Shown here piece by piece: positions 43,749 to 56,700 of a DNA stretch of 64,000 nt (position 1 is the first letter of the stretch; each line of letters starts with the position of its first letter). Source of the stretch: Zygnema cylindricum (taxonomy: Eukaryota > Streptophyta > Zygnematophyceae > Zygnematales > Zygnemataceae); NCBI GenBank assembly GCA_037447655.1, contig JBBHKE010000833.1, positions 132,089 to 196,088 of the forward strand, in the 5' to 3' direction. The position numbers and the translations under genes are program-made. The notes beneath the pieces were generated by a model, which was not told the origin of the DNA, made no database searches, and worked only from the letters and a program-made list of their open reading frames with translations.

Positions 43749-46700
43749 ATGGCGAGAGTTTCATATCTTTCCGTTTTGTATGTTTTCTTCTAATATTATT
43801 CTGTGTGGATATTCAAATGGTTTATTATATTTCATGGTATATACATGGTATATATATTTCAAATATTTAAAAGATATTTCATTTATGATTGCAAATGGTT
43901 TTTCATTTCGTCTCATATTTTGGATTTTTTGAGATTTGATTCAACATTTTAGATTTTGGACAGTTTTTTGTTTATGAAGTCGGAATTAGGTAAAAGAAAT
44001 GAAAATTTAAGGAAATTAACAGGAATTTCCTAATTTCTGTTTGAACCCGAATTTAAATTCCCATTTTTCACAAAATCCTTAAATCCTGGCATAATTATTA
44101 ATATCTATTTAAATAATCCCTCTCCCCCCTTTAAAAAATGCTCCCTTCTTTCCCCCGACTACGCTTTTCCCATTTCCCGTGCAAGTTAAATAAATCCCAT
44201 TTCCAAAAAAAAAAAAAAAAAGGTTCCTGAAAGTGCTCAAGGAAAACTGAATTTGTTTATCTTTTTCTCAAACATTAAATTTGATTGTTTTTTTCTCCGT
44301 TTTCAGGCTAGCCATGTTTTTAATCTTGGCAATGTCTGGAATTTTGGTACTTTATATTTGTGAGTGGGCCTTCTCTCCTCTCGCATGGTTTGATTGGTGG
44401 AGTCACATTCCCGAATCCGGATTTCTCGAACAACAAGGTGGAGTCTCTCTCTCTATCTCTATCTCTCGGTCTCCGTCTGTCACTCCATCCATCTCTCTCT
44501 CCCTCTCCGTCTCTCTCTTTCTCTTTCTCTGTCTATCCATCTCTCTCTCTCTCTCTCCCCCTCCCTACTTCTCTATTTTTGTTTTTTTTCCGTCTCTCTT
44601 TCTCGTCCCACTATCCTTTTTTTTTGTCTCCTTTGCCCCTCTCTCCCTCCTTCTCCCTTTCTCTCCATCTCTCACACTTAGTTTCCCTGTTATTCTCTCA
44701 CCGTTTTTCCCCCTGTCTGCAGCTCCCTTTCCCTTCTTTGTCTCCCCCACATTAACCTGTATTTTACCTACCCACCCTTTCCTTTTCCCTACCACTGCCC
44801 CCTTCCTCTTCCTCCCGCTCTTGATCTCTCCAATTTCTCCTTCCTTCTTTTACTATCTTTCCCTTACATGTTAGTTATAGTTTCCTTCATCTATCTTTCT
44901 TTTATTTTTCTCCTCTCCTACCGTCTCTCGGCTAATCTCTTTCTGCTTCTTCTCTACTCTCTTCCTAACTGTTGCCTCCTGGGTTTCGCAGATTCCACGT
45001 GGGTGCTTTATGCCGTTCCACTTTTAGTCCTCACCATCCTTTCCTACCTCTATTTGAAAATTGATCGAAATCAATTTCCGAACCGGTACTTTCTTTTCTT
45101 TTTTTTTGCTTTATGTTCGACATTTCTCAGAAAAAATGCCATTTCGATTTACTAATTACCGATTTTTTAAATTACCGTCTTCTAGTTTTTATTTTTTTCT
45201 TTTCGGGTTGTGTAAACTGGAAAACATGTATTTGTTCTAAAATAAATGTGACTAATCATTACTTTTAATCAATATATCTGTCTTTTTTACTTGTGGTTTA
45301 GGTCCCTTCCTTTTGGGAAATTTATCCCTCGATGGGCGCGAACTCTCATTTTTTCGAATCGAATTTTTGGAATCGTAACACTCAGTGAACTGTTTTGGTT
45401 AACTATCGCAATATTTATTTTTGTTTGGATGTTTTCAAGATATACTTGGGCAACTATGAAAAGTATTGATATCAGATGGGCAGACCTCATCAAAAAGAAA
45501 AAGAAGACACCGACCGAATTCATGTAACTATCATCTGAAAACCCCAAAGACCCTCCCAAATCCTCAAATATCCTGTTTATTCTTTTTCGTTTTTTTTCGA
45601 TTCTTTCATTCCCTTTCTTGTTTTTCTTTCTCACTTTCCCTGAGATGTTTCTGTTCTATTATGATTGTTTCATTATTTTTTTCTTTCTAGTTTCCGAATT
45701 CTTTTTTTATTTAATCTGAAGTTTTTTTATTATTATCTTGCAGATGGCAATGGAAACTGGACAAGGCTTTAGTAATGGTCGGATATGTTGCCGGAATGAT
45801 TGTATCAATTATGTTTTTTCCGGTCGCAAGACGTTCTCCTCTTTTGAGAGCAATTGGAGTTCCTTTCGAAAAAGCAGTAACATATCATAGATGGATTTCA
45901 CATATTATGTTATTTTGTATGACTGTTCATGGAATGGGATATTGGATTTTATGGATTCAAGAAGGAAAATTTAATGAGAATGTAAGAGTTTTTTATCCCC
46001 TCTCAACCTTTCCTTTGACATATGCATGCGAGCTCTTTTATTTTGTCAATCAATTATTTCATTTTTATGTCTTGAATGCTCTTTTTAACAAAATCTTACA
46101 CAACCAATTGCAGTGATATTCAATATAATCGAATGTCTTAATTTTCCTTAACTATGTTATTGTTTTTGTCTGTTTGATTTTTCCAGGCGTGGCAATGGCA
46201 AAAACTCCATATAAATTATCTCGCAGGATTTATCTCTCTCGTCGCAGGTATAATTATTTGGATAACTTCAATTTCGCCGATTCGCCGAAAGTTTTTCGAA
46301 TTGTTTATCAGAACTCACCAGGTAGAATAAATTGTTATCATCTCACTCCCAAAAAAACATATAATTACACAAACTTTTGATATAAATTGTGCAAAGAATG
46401 TCCTGAAAATTTGTCACATTAACCGAAAACGCTTGTGATATTTGAAGTCGATCATCGTATCAAATACATGAAAATCAAAGTAAAAAAAAACTTTTCAAAA
46501 TCATCTATCATCATCTCAAATTTGTTTCTGACATCAAAATTTCTAACATTTTGAAATGTGGGTGTTTTTGAAATGCAGCTCTATTTCATCTTCGTGTTGT
46601 TTTACCTGATGCATTTGGTATCCTATTTTTTCGTCTTACTGTTTCCTTCTCTCCTTATTTACGGAATTGATCGAATTTTGAGAATGGTCCAAGGAATGCA

Positions 46701-46913
46701 TTTGGTCCAAGCCGAAAGTACCGTACTTCACTCCGATGGAACTGTCGAACTCACTTTACCTACCGCACCAGGTAGGATAACCCTCTGTCTCTCTCTTTCT
46801 CCCTCCTCCCTTTCTCTTTCTCGGCTGTGTCTCTGTGTCCCTGCTACCGTGAACGTGGGACAATTGGGCATGAGTTATCCTACTTAGCGATCACCTTAAC
46901 CACAAAAGTAAAA

Positions 46914-46958
<45 letters not shown>

Positions 46959-48275
46959 TCTTCTCTCGTCTCCTCCTCGTTTTTTCCATATCCCTCTTTC
47001 ATTGAATCTTCATCACTGTCCTCCTTCTGATTCTTTGATGTCCGGTTTCCCCCACTTTTCCTTCCTTTTGTCTCTGTTTACCTCTCCCAACATTTATCAC
47101 TTCTCGTCTTTTCCCCTTCTCCTCTGGCTTCTTCTCATGATTTACGGATCTCTTTTGCAGATTTCAAATACAAACCTTTGGACTCTCTCTTTATAAATAT
47201 TCCCATCCTGTCCCAACTCCAATGGCATCCCTTCAGTATCACTAGCTCTCCTCTGGACGGAAATAATAAACTTTGTCTCGTAGTGAAGCCCGTAGGGGAG
47301 TGGTCACATGGCCTCCAGAAATTGGTGGCCGATCAGGAGCCAATATTGCTCAGAGTGGAGGGACCTTATGGACAAGAACAGGACTATTTTTCCAAGTAAG
47401 TTTGTATTTATTTTCTTTTAAAATCCTTCAGATATTCACAGATTTATTTTTTGAGACGTATTGAGAAATTGACTCTTCGATGATGTTTAAATTCTGGATG
47501 AAGTTTTTGAAAATTTAGATGAAAAACTTGCTGGATAATTTTTTTTCTTTTTTTTTTAAATATTGCATATAAGTTTGTATGTTAATTATCTTTTGAAATC
47601 CTTCAAGTATTCGAAGATGTACTTTTGAGATGTTTTCGAAAATTGGCTCTTAGATGATGTTTAAGTTCTGGATGAAGTTTTTGAAAAAATGGATGAAATC
47701 TTGCTAAATAATTTCATTTACAAGATATCGCTTATAACGGATGCAGATATGATTCTTTGGTATTAATTGCTGGAGGAAGTGGAATTGCTCCAATTATGTC
47801 TCTTCTCCGAGATCTCCTTCACAGATGCAAATCCAACGAACGAAGGTGAAAAAACACCTAAGAAAGACCATCCCTGTAGTATTTTTTTCCTTTTAATGTA
47901 AGAGCTAAAACGGTTTGTGACATGCTGAAAAATGGATGAAATCGCAGAACAAGTAAACACTTAATGCTAATTCTTCTAATCTCCTAAGTTTTATTTTTTA
48001 TGGGTGAAATTTGGATTTTAGGCTTCCTTCCAGCGTCACATTTGTATGGGCGGTGAAATCATCCTCCTCTCTCCCTCTCCTTGAGGAAATAGAGGCTGCG
48101 GCAATTTGTCCTGACTACGACCAATCTTTAAATCTTCGAGTGGAGATTTTCGTGACGAATGAGTCGGAAGGAATGGTGGGAAAAGATGCGACAAATGCCT
48201 CTCAACCGTTTTTGGAAAGTACTCGACAAATGTGGAAAAGCAGTTGTTCTGTAGAGCCTCAAGTTGGAGCAGGTT

Positions 48276-48316
<41 letters not shown>

Positions 48317-49506
48317 CTCTCTCTCTCTCTCTCACTCGCCTCTCTCTCTCTCTCTCTCATCACGCCTCTCTCTCTCTCTCTCTCACATGCCTCTCTCTCT
48401 CTCTCTCGGATGCCTTTCTCTCTCTCTCACTGATGCCTCTCTCTCTTTCTCTCTCACTGATGCCTCTCTCTCTTTCTCTCTCACTGATGCCTCTCTCTCT
48501 CTCTCACTGACGCCCTCTCTCTCTCTCACTCTCTCTCTCTCACTCTTTTTCTTTCCAGGTCGTGATCTCCTCTCTCTCGCCATTTACTGTTTTGTGGGAG
48601 GCACCACATTTTTTATGATAGTGGGTTTTCTCAAATGGTTGTTGCTCCCTCTCTCTCCAAGGGGTCGTCCTCTCACACCTTGGTGGGTGGGAGTCACTAT
48701 TTATTTTGTCGCATTTTTGGTCGGTCTATTCGCATCCATGGGAATTGTAATCGCCCTTTGGTATCTCGCAAGAAAGGCTTACACGAGTAATTCAACGCCG
48801 GTTAGTTATTCGTTTTATTTCTTTTCTTTTTTTTTGTCCTGTACTTTTTTTTCCTTAATACTCCTTTCCTTCTTGTATGTTTATGTGGCTAGTTTTCTAA
48901 AAACCTTTAATACCCTAAAAAACGATAAAAAACCCTAAAATCCCAAACACCCTAAAACCCTGGACAAAATTGCGCTAAAGATGTGGTAATTATACATGGG
49001 AAAATGTATTGACTAAATATACTGATATTAATACATGTGGTTTTTTTTTTTTTCCCAGGACGAAGTTGATACTCAACTTGTGAAGAAAAACGCGAGTACG
49101 ATGGGTAAAGGAAGTAAACTTACATTTATATCTGATCCAAAAATCACGTATGATTCACGTCCAGATTTCCATGGTAAGTACTCCAGTGTTCTTCTCTCAG
49201 TTATTATATTTTATTTACTGCATGTGTTCTTACGTAACAGACTTACGATTTCTCTCTCCTAATCGTAAGTGCCAATCTTCTCAAAATAATATCATTTCCT
49301 ATTTTGTTGTTACTTGTGCAGATATTTTGACTAGAGTAGTGGAAAATGCGATGGTAAAAGACATCGGTGTCCTTGTTTGTGGCCCGAAAGGAATGGAATA
49401 TGACGTTGCAAATAAATGCAGAATCTTGAGTCCCGGACCTTTCACTCTTCCTTTTAGTGGAAAAAAACCAGTTCTTAACTTTCACAGTTTAGGTTTTGAA
49501 CTTTAG
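43749..49506 (+). CDS. FRO: Ferric-chelate reductase (FRO family), 13 coding exons
   Basis: Exons by GT..AG junctions and frame: 43749-43777, 44307-44437, 44992-45085, 45302-45523, 45744-45981, 46187-46321, 46579-46771, 47161-47395, 47747-47845, 48022-48272, 48559-48800, 49059-49173, 49322-49506; 722 residues, near the family's usual length. FRO proteins move electrons from NADPH through FAD and two hemes across a membrane to reduce Fe(III) or Cu(II). Seen: hydrophobic N-terminus (10-28); ferric reductase core with heme-ligand pairs H207/H221 and H282/H295; FAD motif HPFSITS (370-376); GPYG (415-418); NADPH loop AGGSGIAP (434-441); an extra membrane pair in exon 11 (about 555-610), as in plant FROs; CGPKGM (681-686); C-terminus LNFHSLGFEL. 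No stop or frameshift. The start rests on the phase fit of the 29 bp exon 1; Met at 44314 is an alternative. The paralog number is unknown. Confidence 0.93.
44438..44991 (+). repeat. Intron 2 of FRO: CT-rich low-complexity tract
   Basis: The 554 bp intron is mostly pyrimidine (CTCTCTCT, CCTTTCTC). It gives false frames on both strands. Splice sites: AAG|GTGGAG and TTTCGCAG|ATT. Confidence 0.85.
46772..47160 (+). repeat. Intron 7 of FRO: CT microsatellite
   Basis: It contains about 32 bp of uninterrupted CT at 46918-46951 and long CT-rich flanks. It ends with CTCTTTTGCAG. Confidence 0.9.
48273..48558 (+). repeat. Intron 10 of FRO: CT microsatellite and 25-30 bp minisatellite
   Basis: Almost the whole 286 bp intron is CT repeats. 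Repeated CTCACTGATGCCTCTCTCTC-like units lie at 48400-48520. Confidence 0.9.
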
Positions 49507-49549
49507 TGGGAGAAAACCACGAGAAGCATGGACATGTTTTTGTATGCGT

Positions 49550-49582
<33 letters not shown>

Positions 49583-51746
49583 GGTAACAAAATGACTGAT
49601 AGGTTTCTTTTCTTGGTGGAAATGAACTTTCTTGGCAATGTTTACACACTGTAACCGCGGGAGAAGATATTAGTGGAAGGGGAAAGATAGATGAAGAGAG
49701 GTAGAAGGTGAAAAAGAGGGAAAGGGAGAAACAGGCATAGGGAAAGGTACTTTTCGTAGGGAGAGGAGAGAGGAATAAAGGTATGTGTGTGTTTGAGAGA
49801 GAGAGGGGGGGGGAGAGTAGGTGAAAAATCTGATTGATTGGTTTATTTTCCTTGTACAAGTGACGCCGATAGTAAATATTTAAAGGAACTTGACAAATCA
49901 TTCCATGGTTTAATAGAAGACAATGTTCAAATCTTCATAATATGTTAAAATTATGATAATTGCTTGATGGGATTTATGGCATTCAGTGGAGTAACTGTTT
50001 TCGTATATTTATAAATTTGTACTTGTATGCTTGTTTTGTATTTATATTGTAATGTATATTTACTGCAGTTTGGCATTGTTGTTGAGATGCTTCTTAAATC
50101 TTACTATTTTTTTTTTTCTCTTTTGAATTATTGCTCTCTCTTTTCATGTAAAATTTTTACTTGTAACCATTGAGCACAATAACTCGAGGGAGAGAGAGGG
50201 AGAAGGAGGGGGAGGGAGGGGCGAGGGAAGGACATTTAATATTCCATTCCTGCTATCCGTTGCAATTTTTTTCCTTTATCGCTTCTATTTGTGGTTAAAA
50301 TAAGGATCATTCTGTTCTTGGTTATTATGCTGCAACCACCTTTAGTCATACCACTTGTTCATGTGGTCGTGTTTTGGGGGCCCGATGGTGTCCATTTGCT
50401 TCGTTGCTCCTATGGGGGAGATTTGATCTAGGCGCACGACACTATTTGAGACGTCGTTGCGACTATCGCTTCGGAGGGGGCCTTTCTGTGCTTTAGGAGG
50501 TTTTTCATATTATTCCCTCGTGTCGGATCGATGTTGTTTTGGTCGATGGTGCCTGTCGCATCTCCGGTGATATTGTTTTGGCGAACCCTACTTCGTTTAC
50601 AGTTGTTGGTCAGGCGGCTTGACATGTTGGGGTGGCAGCTCCTGATGCTCGTTATGCTGCAACCATACCTTTAGTCATAATGGTTGATCCTGGTCTCTAA
50701 TACATATATACAAATATATATACATTTATATCTACAAACATATATATATCTGATCCTTTTAACATTGTGAGAGTGAGGGGAAAGGGCAGTGGAGAAATAA
50801 AGGGAAAGAGGAAGAGGGAAAGAGAGGGAGAGGGAGAGGGAAAATGGTACAGAGAGGGAAAAGGAGCGGCGAGTGAGAGGAGACCGAGTGGGAGGGAGAG
50901 GAGAGAAGAGGTTTTGCTTATTCAGTTCCTATGTTCCATGATGTTTGTCTTTGGCTAAAGATAATTTGTACAGAAGTAGAAAATAACGGCGGCAAACTAT
51001 ACCGTGTATCGTTATTAGTGTTAATGGTTTTTTCGCCACTTATAATATCGTTTTTCCACACATACCTCTTCCATTTCTGGTTCGAGACCGCCAATCGTTA
51101 AGTGTGAATCTTACCCGCTCAATTGTAATCGTCAGATTAACAATAAGACAAGTTTGCATGATAAAGAAAGTTTTGAAGTGTCAAAAAATGCTACACCGTG
51201 AATCGCTACTAGCGTTAAGAAATAATTAGTGTAAAAAAACTAGTGTTATTAACTCTAATTTGTGTTCGAGGCGCATTCGCCAATTTTTTTTTTACTCTAG
51301 TTTATTCACTAACGCTAATTTGGGTTCACTTTTTCCATAGTGTAGCCTGTATAACCTGTGTTCGCATAGACGACGTGTAAACGTGTGAAAACAGGTTCAT
51401 GTGATTTATCCTTTAAAAGGATTTTTTAGGGTTTTAGTCTTTCTCACTTGGAATTAAATCCGAGTGCTCTTTTCTTTGGCGACGCACTCAATTTCACTTG
51501 TCGCCGCCTTTATTTGATAAGATATTAATAATTGGAGTTATTAATTCTATTTTAGATTCGAGGGTCAAAATTTAAGGGCGCCAAATTAGCGTTTTCAATG
51601 CTAATAGCGATGCACGGATAAGTAAGGATACTTAATTATTTATAGGTACGTACTTCATACGTACCTATCCGTATTCCATAGGAAACTATACACCTCGAGT
51701 AACTTTCTTTTTCAAACCTCCCCTCCCATGGGGGTTTAGGTTAGTG
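49507..51746. other. FRO 3' flank and gene-free DNA
   Basis: GA microsatellites lie at 49553-49580 and 49796-49817, and GA-rich DNA at 50187-50230 and 50770-50910. A possible polyadenylation signal AATAAA is at 49774-49779. A TA-rich run spans about 50700-50750. Directly repeated 26-28 bp sequences lie at 50325-50350 and 50652-50679. Weak matches to the CACCG..ATTAG MITE termini occur near 51005 and 51193. No gene recognised. Confidence 0.45.
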
Positions 51747-51754
51747 GTTAACGG

Positions 51755-52452
51755 CAGAGGTGGCAAAAGTCAAAATTTCAGATACCCGATTCCGACAAAA
51801 TTTGTCTATTCAAAATCTGAACACCCAAAATCCGGGCGGGTTATGTCATGCTCTTGAATTGTTGCCCGGTACCCGATACGCTTTTACGAAAAAAAAAGTT
51901 AACCGAAACTCAATTTCTCGCGACAACCCCTACCCGAATAAGTACAAAATTAGTGGTACATCTCCGTTATACCTTCCACGATACCAAGAATACAAAGTGC
52001 AATAACGCTGGATAGTGTGGACACTACAGTACAGTACACCGCCAATCGCTATCAGCGTGTACGTTTGATTAGCGTATACTATTATTTAGCGTGGTGTACG
52101 CTAATTGGGAATTTGGAAATTTTGGAAGAAATCGATTACTCTAATTAGGAATTAGGGCTTTTTTTAAATAGTGTGGATAATTCTATTTGAGAATTAAAAA
52201 AAAAAAAGCGGGACGGGATTAGCGTACACAACGCTAATAGCGATTGGCGGTGTAGTAGGACATCCGCAGGAAATCTTCATTTTTTTTCGTTTTTTCATTA
52301 CTCGGCCATACCCGAATTTGTATTTTTATTTTTTTTGTATCCCTACCGAATCCAACCGGCCCCTAAAATTTGGCACCCAAATCCGTTCCGCATCCGACGC
52401 GGCCGGCTGGGTACGGATCCAGTACGGATTGGGTACCCGATTACGACCTTTG
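51755..52452. mobile_element. hAT-like DNA element with nested MITE
   Basis: The left end CAGAGGTGGCAAAAG is a common hAT terminus form. The right end ACGACCTTTG pairs with it only partly. Perfect 8 bp direct repeats GTTAACGG flank it (51747-51754, 52453-52460). Subterminal TACCCGATT occurs near both ends. A TA-flanked MITE (52037-52252) lies inside. No transposase. Confidence 0.65.
52037..52252. mobile_element. TA-flanked MITE, 216 bp
   Basis: Termini CACCGCCAATCGCTATCAG and the complement of CACCGCCAATCGCTATTAG. TA at both flanks (52035-52036, 52253-52254). Same family as the MITE at 39479-39816, nested in a hAT-like element. Confidence 0.85.
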
Positions 52453-52460
52453 GTTAACGG

Positions 52461-53794
52461 TGCCGATAAATTGGTGATATACCGACACTTTTACCAATAA
52501 TGATATATTGAAATTTATCAGTCCCCTTACCGATAACGATAACCTATTAATAAACACTAATAGCGATACGATGTAGTTTTCGACACATGTCTGTTCTGTT
52601 TCTTGCACGTGGCAACATATCTCCAAATCGACCGATTTTTGTTCAATTTCTCGGTTAAATGACACTCAGAGTTTGACAAGTGCGAACTCTTCTCAACTCC
52701 CATGACCTAATTTCATGTGGCGCATGCCACCTATTTCTGTACAGATTAGTTTATAGATTGTGAATTAGGGTATGCCCCCATGTGCCAAAGTAATGGTTTT
52801 TTTCTGCCGTTTTTTTGTAAAACTTAGAGCCGTGCCGCGTAAATAGCAGCCGTACACAGAAATAGAAAAAAGTTAAAGTGCATTTTGCGTCATCGTCGAA
52901 CTTAGAATGTACTACATGTTGTCGTCTTGTAATTTTAGATCCACAGCCACGTGAAGAAACGTCATCTTCAAACTTTTCTTTAACAAACATCGGCGATGTG
53001 ATCTAAAGAAAAGTATTTTTGCTAAACAAATAAAAACACATACTCACACTTGGTGAAATTTTTAATAATTTTCAAACGATTTCAAGCGACGAGCAAAAAT
53101 ACACGATTCACTATGTTTTGTCTGTTTGCGTCTAATAAGAAGAGTCAAAGTACACAATTTGTTTTGTTTTGCCCGTTTCTGTCCGGTACGGATTTTTTTT
53201 CCAAGGGTTTGAAGATTCTAATTCCATTTCACGTAAAGCGAACAAGAGGATCAAAGGGAAAACGTATTTCCTCCAACCATGAAACAACACAAGTTGTAAT
53301 GCGGTACGTCTACAATGTCACGGTAAGATATGCGACGTCACAAGCAGTCACAAAAAATAACCTGCGTCATCACAGATTGTAGACGTTGACAACTGTCATC
53401 AGCATTGTTAACGTATACAATCATCACACCTTTAAATAACAATTTCGTTGTCACTCATAGGGACACTTTAAGTGCGTGTCCGCTGGATCTAGCGCTAAAA
53501 AACAAAGTAAGCTCGCTAACTTTCAAATACATGGGGACATACCTTTATATAGTTGTGACTTTTTTGTTTTAGAGGAAAAGCCTAGTTGTCCAATTCGTGG
53601 CTATGTTATAAGAAAATTTACGCGATCAGATGTTGCTGCCACGTGCCAAATATTTATGTTGAAGCCTAGTTGTCCCGTGCGCATAAAACGAACAAAACGA
53701 ACGAGCGAATAATACGCACGATACGCATTTTACGATGATGAAAATTTTATAAAATACTTACCGGACTATGTACCCGTACTTCTTATATACCAGC
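52461..53794. other. Gene-free spacer
   Basis: No coding region recognised. An AACACTAATAGCGATACGAT stretch at about 52552 resembles an orphan MITE end. No RNA gene seen. Confidence 0.35.
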
Positions 53795-56700
53795 AAATCA
53801 TCAAAATAAATTGCAATGAAAAAACACCATTCTCATCCTCAAACATATAAATAGAATGGTCGAAACTAATCTAGATATATCCCAGAACTGGTGAGAAACT
53901 CATCTAGTTTCTTATTCCATTGTCTAGGAGCCTGCTTCAGTCCATATAAGGACTTTATGAGTTTGTAGACTTTGCTCTCCACTCTTTCCTTTACAAACCC
54001 CTGTGGTTGCCACATGAAGATTTCTTCCTCTAGCTCACCAATGAGGAATGCGGTTTTAATATCCATCTAGTGTATTTCCATGTCTTCCGCTGCCACCAAA
54101 CTGAGGAGAATCTTTACTGATGGGAACCAAACCACCGGAGCAAAAGTCTCCTCGTAATCTATCTCCTCTTTTTGGGTGAATCCCATTGCTACCAACCGAG
54201 CCTTGTATCTCTCAATGGTATTATTAGGGTTCAATTTGAGTTTAAACACCCATTTGCACCAAATCGGTTTTCTATCCGGAAGACAATCCACCAGTTCCCA
54301 AGTATTTGCTTTTATGATGGAGGCCATCTCATCATTTATGGCTCTAACCCATCTGTCTATCTCCGGACTGCTATTGCCTCCGAGTATGACTGAGGCTCAT
54401 CAGGGTGAGACAACTTAGTTACCTTGTGAGCGGCCTGTTTCTCCTGTAGCCTTTTGCTGCTTCTTCCTCCTCCCTCAAAATCCAAAGCTGGAATGGAGGG
54501 AAGTCTCGGGTTCCTCCTCACTGTCTCCTTGGCTCCTTTATCCATGGAAGCTGATTTAGGCTCCTCCACCTCTGTCTCCTCGGAGTGCAAAGGGATATGG
54601 GGAGATTCCAGTATATCTCCCCTATCTTGGATCTCCCCTGAATTCGCAATCACTTTTTTCACTTATGTCCATTCCGGAAAGGTCCGAGTCCTCCTCACTC
54701 TCGGACTCAAAAAAATGATTCTTATCTTTTTGGTGTATTTGAAGGGATCAAATGACTTCCCTTCATCTATGACAACTAGGTGCTTTACCAGAATGATATC
54801 TTGTTTAGCTAAGTCATAGACTTTATATCCCTTGACATCCTCATCATATCCCATAATATATCCAGGTTTCCCCTTAGCATCTAGTTTCCAGTTTTTCCTA
54901 TCCGTGTCAAGACAACAAACTTGACTACCGAATACTTTCATGTGAGAACTATATGGTTTCCTTCCAACCCATCTCTCTTAAGGTGTCATTCCTTTCATGG
55001 TTGTGGTAAGGACTCTATTTTTAATATAGTTAGCGCAGTTCATGGCTTCTGCCCAAAACCTTTTTCCTATCTTCTTGTCGGCCAACATACTACGTACACT
55101 ATCTTTTAGGGTTCGGTTTAACCTCTCAGCTACCCTATTTTGTTCTGGATTTTTCAGTACAGTTTTTTGATGCTGAACTCCATCATCTTTCAAGTATTCC
55201 TCACACTGGTTAGAGGTATATTCTCCCCCATTATCACTCGTTATTCCTTTAATGGGGGTTCCGTGCAACTTCTCACTCTAGGCTTTATATTCTTTGAAGT
55301 AAGTTGGTGTTTCAAACTTTGTTTTTAGGAAGTAGACTCTAGAGTATCTAAACCAGTCATCGGTAATTGTCAACATAAACCTCTTCCCTCCAACTGAAGG
55401 TACTTTTGCCGGTCCCTAGATGTCTGTGTGGATCATATCTAGTACTTTCTCACCTTTATATGAAATATTTTTGGAAAAATGGAGTCTATGAGTCTTACCT
55501 TGGGCACGGCCACTACAATCATCCATCATTTCATTATCCCCAAGCTGAATGCCTTCTACTACACCAAGCTTTTTCTTTTCCCTCAGCCTATCAAAGTGCA
55601 CATGCCCCAACTGCTTATGCCAAATCATCAAGTTTGGGATACCAACATAATAAGCATTCTTCTTTTCATTACTCAGGTTAAGTCAAACATTCCTTGGCTA
55701 TCCTTATCTGCTACGAAGTAGACTTCATCCCCATACTTAGCCGTAAAGACTCCCTTTCTAGTGAAGGTATCAAATTCCTTATCATCTAATACAGAAGTAA
55801 AGACAAGATTTTTGCTTAGCTGAGGATTGAAGAGTTCAATCTGAGAAGGTGAGTATAGAAATCTTACCCTTTATTAAAACTTTCAGATCTACCGACCCCA
55901 CTAGATTTGTAGTAACTACTCTCCCATCCTCATACTCTATCTCTACTGTAGGGATCTTTCTTAGCTTGGTAAAGAGGTGCTTGTCATGACACATATGCAT
56001 GGATGCACCTGAATCAATGATCCATCCTTCCTGTAGAACTTCTCGGATGGCTCCAAGAGCACATTTCTTTTTCCGAGGGATCTGTTTCTCCTCCATATTC
56101 TTGTCAAGAAGGTGCTCCCCTTCCTCGGCTTCAGAAGACTCCTCCTCCACGGTCTCCCCTTTCACTTGTGTGAGTATAAGTGCCTTCTTGTTCTTTCTGG
56201 AATAACCCCCTCCACGGTTCTCTAGGAGCCTCAGCTCGGATAGCTTGGTACACTCGGCCATAAAGTGTCCCGGCTTTTTGCAGAAATGACAAAGACTCTT
56301 TGGGGGCCTCACTCTTCCAGACCAATCTCTCTCTCCTTTGAAGCAGATGTATGGCTTCCTCAAGTCCTTCCCCCACTGGTCTGTCCCGGCAATTAGAGCT
56401 TGAACGCCCTTTCCTCCTCTCTGAATCTCAATAGTGTTCTCTTGCACAAGTATCATCCGGACCACTGTGTTCCACTTCCAAAAACTGTCATCCATTTCCT
56501 ACACTCGGTACACTATGTTCTCATATTCATCATGCAACTTCATGATGAGGGTGTTGACTTTCATCTTCATTGTACCTGTCCACCTGACACTCTCTATCTC
56601 CATATACAAACAAGACAGATCATTACAGTAGTCTAACATTTTCCCCCCTTTGTAAGTGTAATCCCCTAACCTTTGCTCGGCCACCAGGAGCTCGTGAATG

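Noticed and set aside
44281-44874. 197-codon plus-strand frame
   Set aside because: Its first 50 codons are FRO exon 2. The rest is the CT-rich intron 2.
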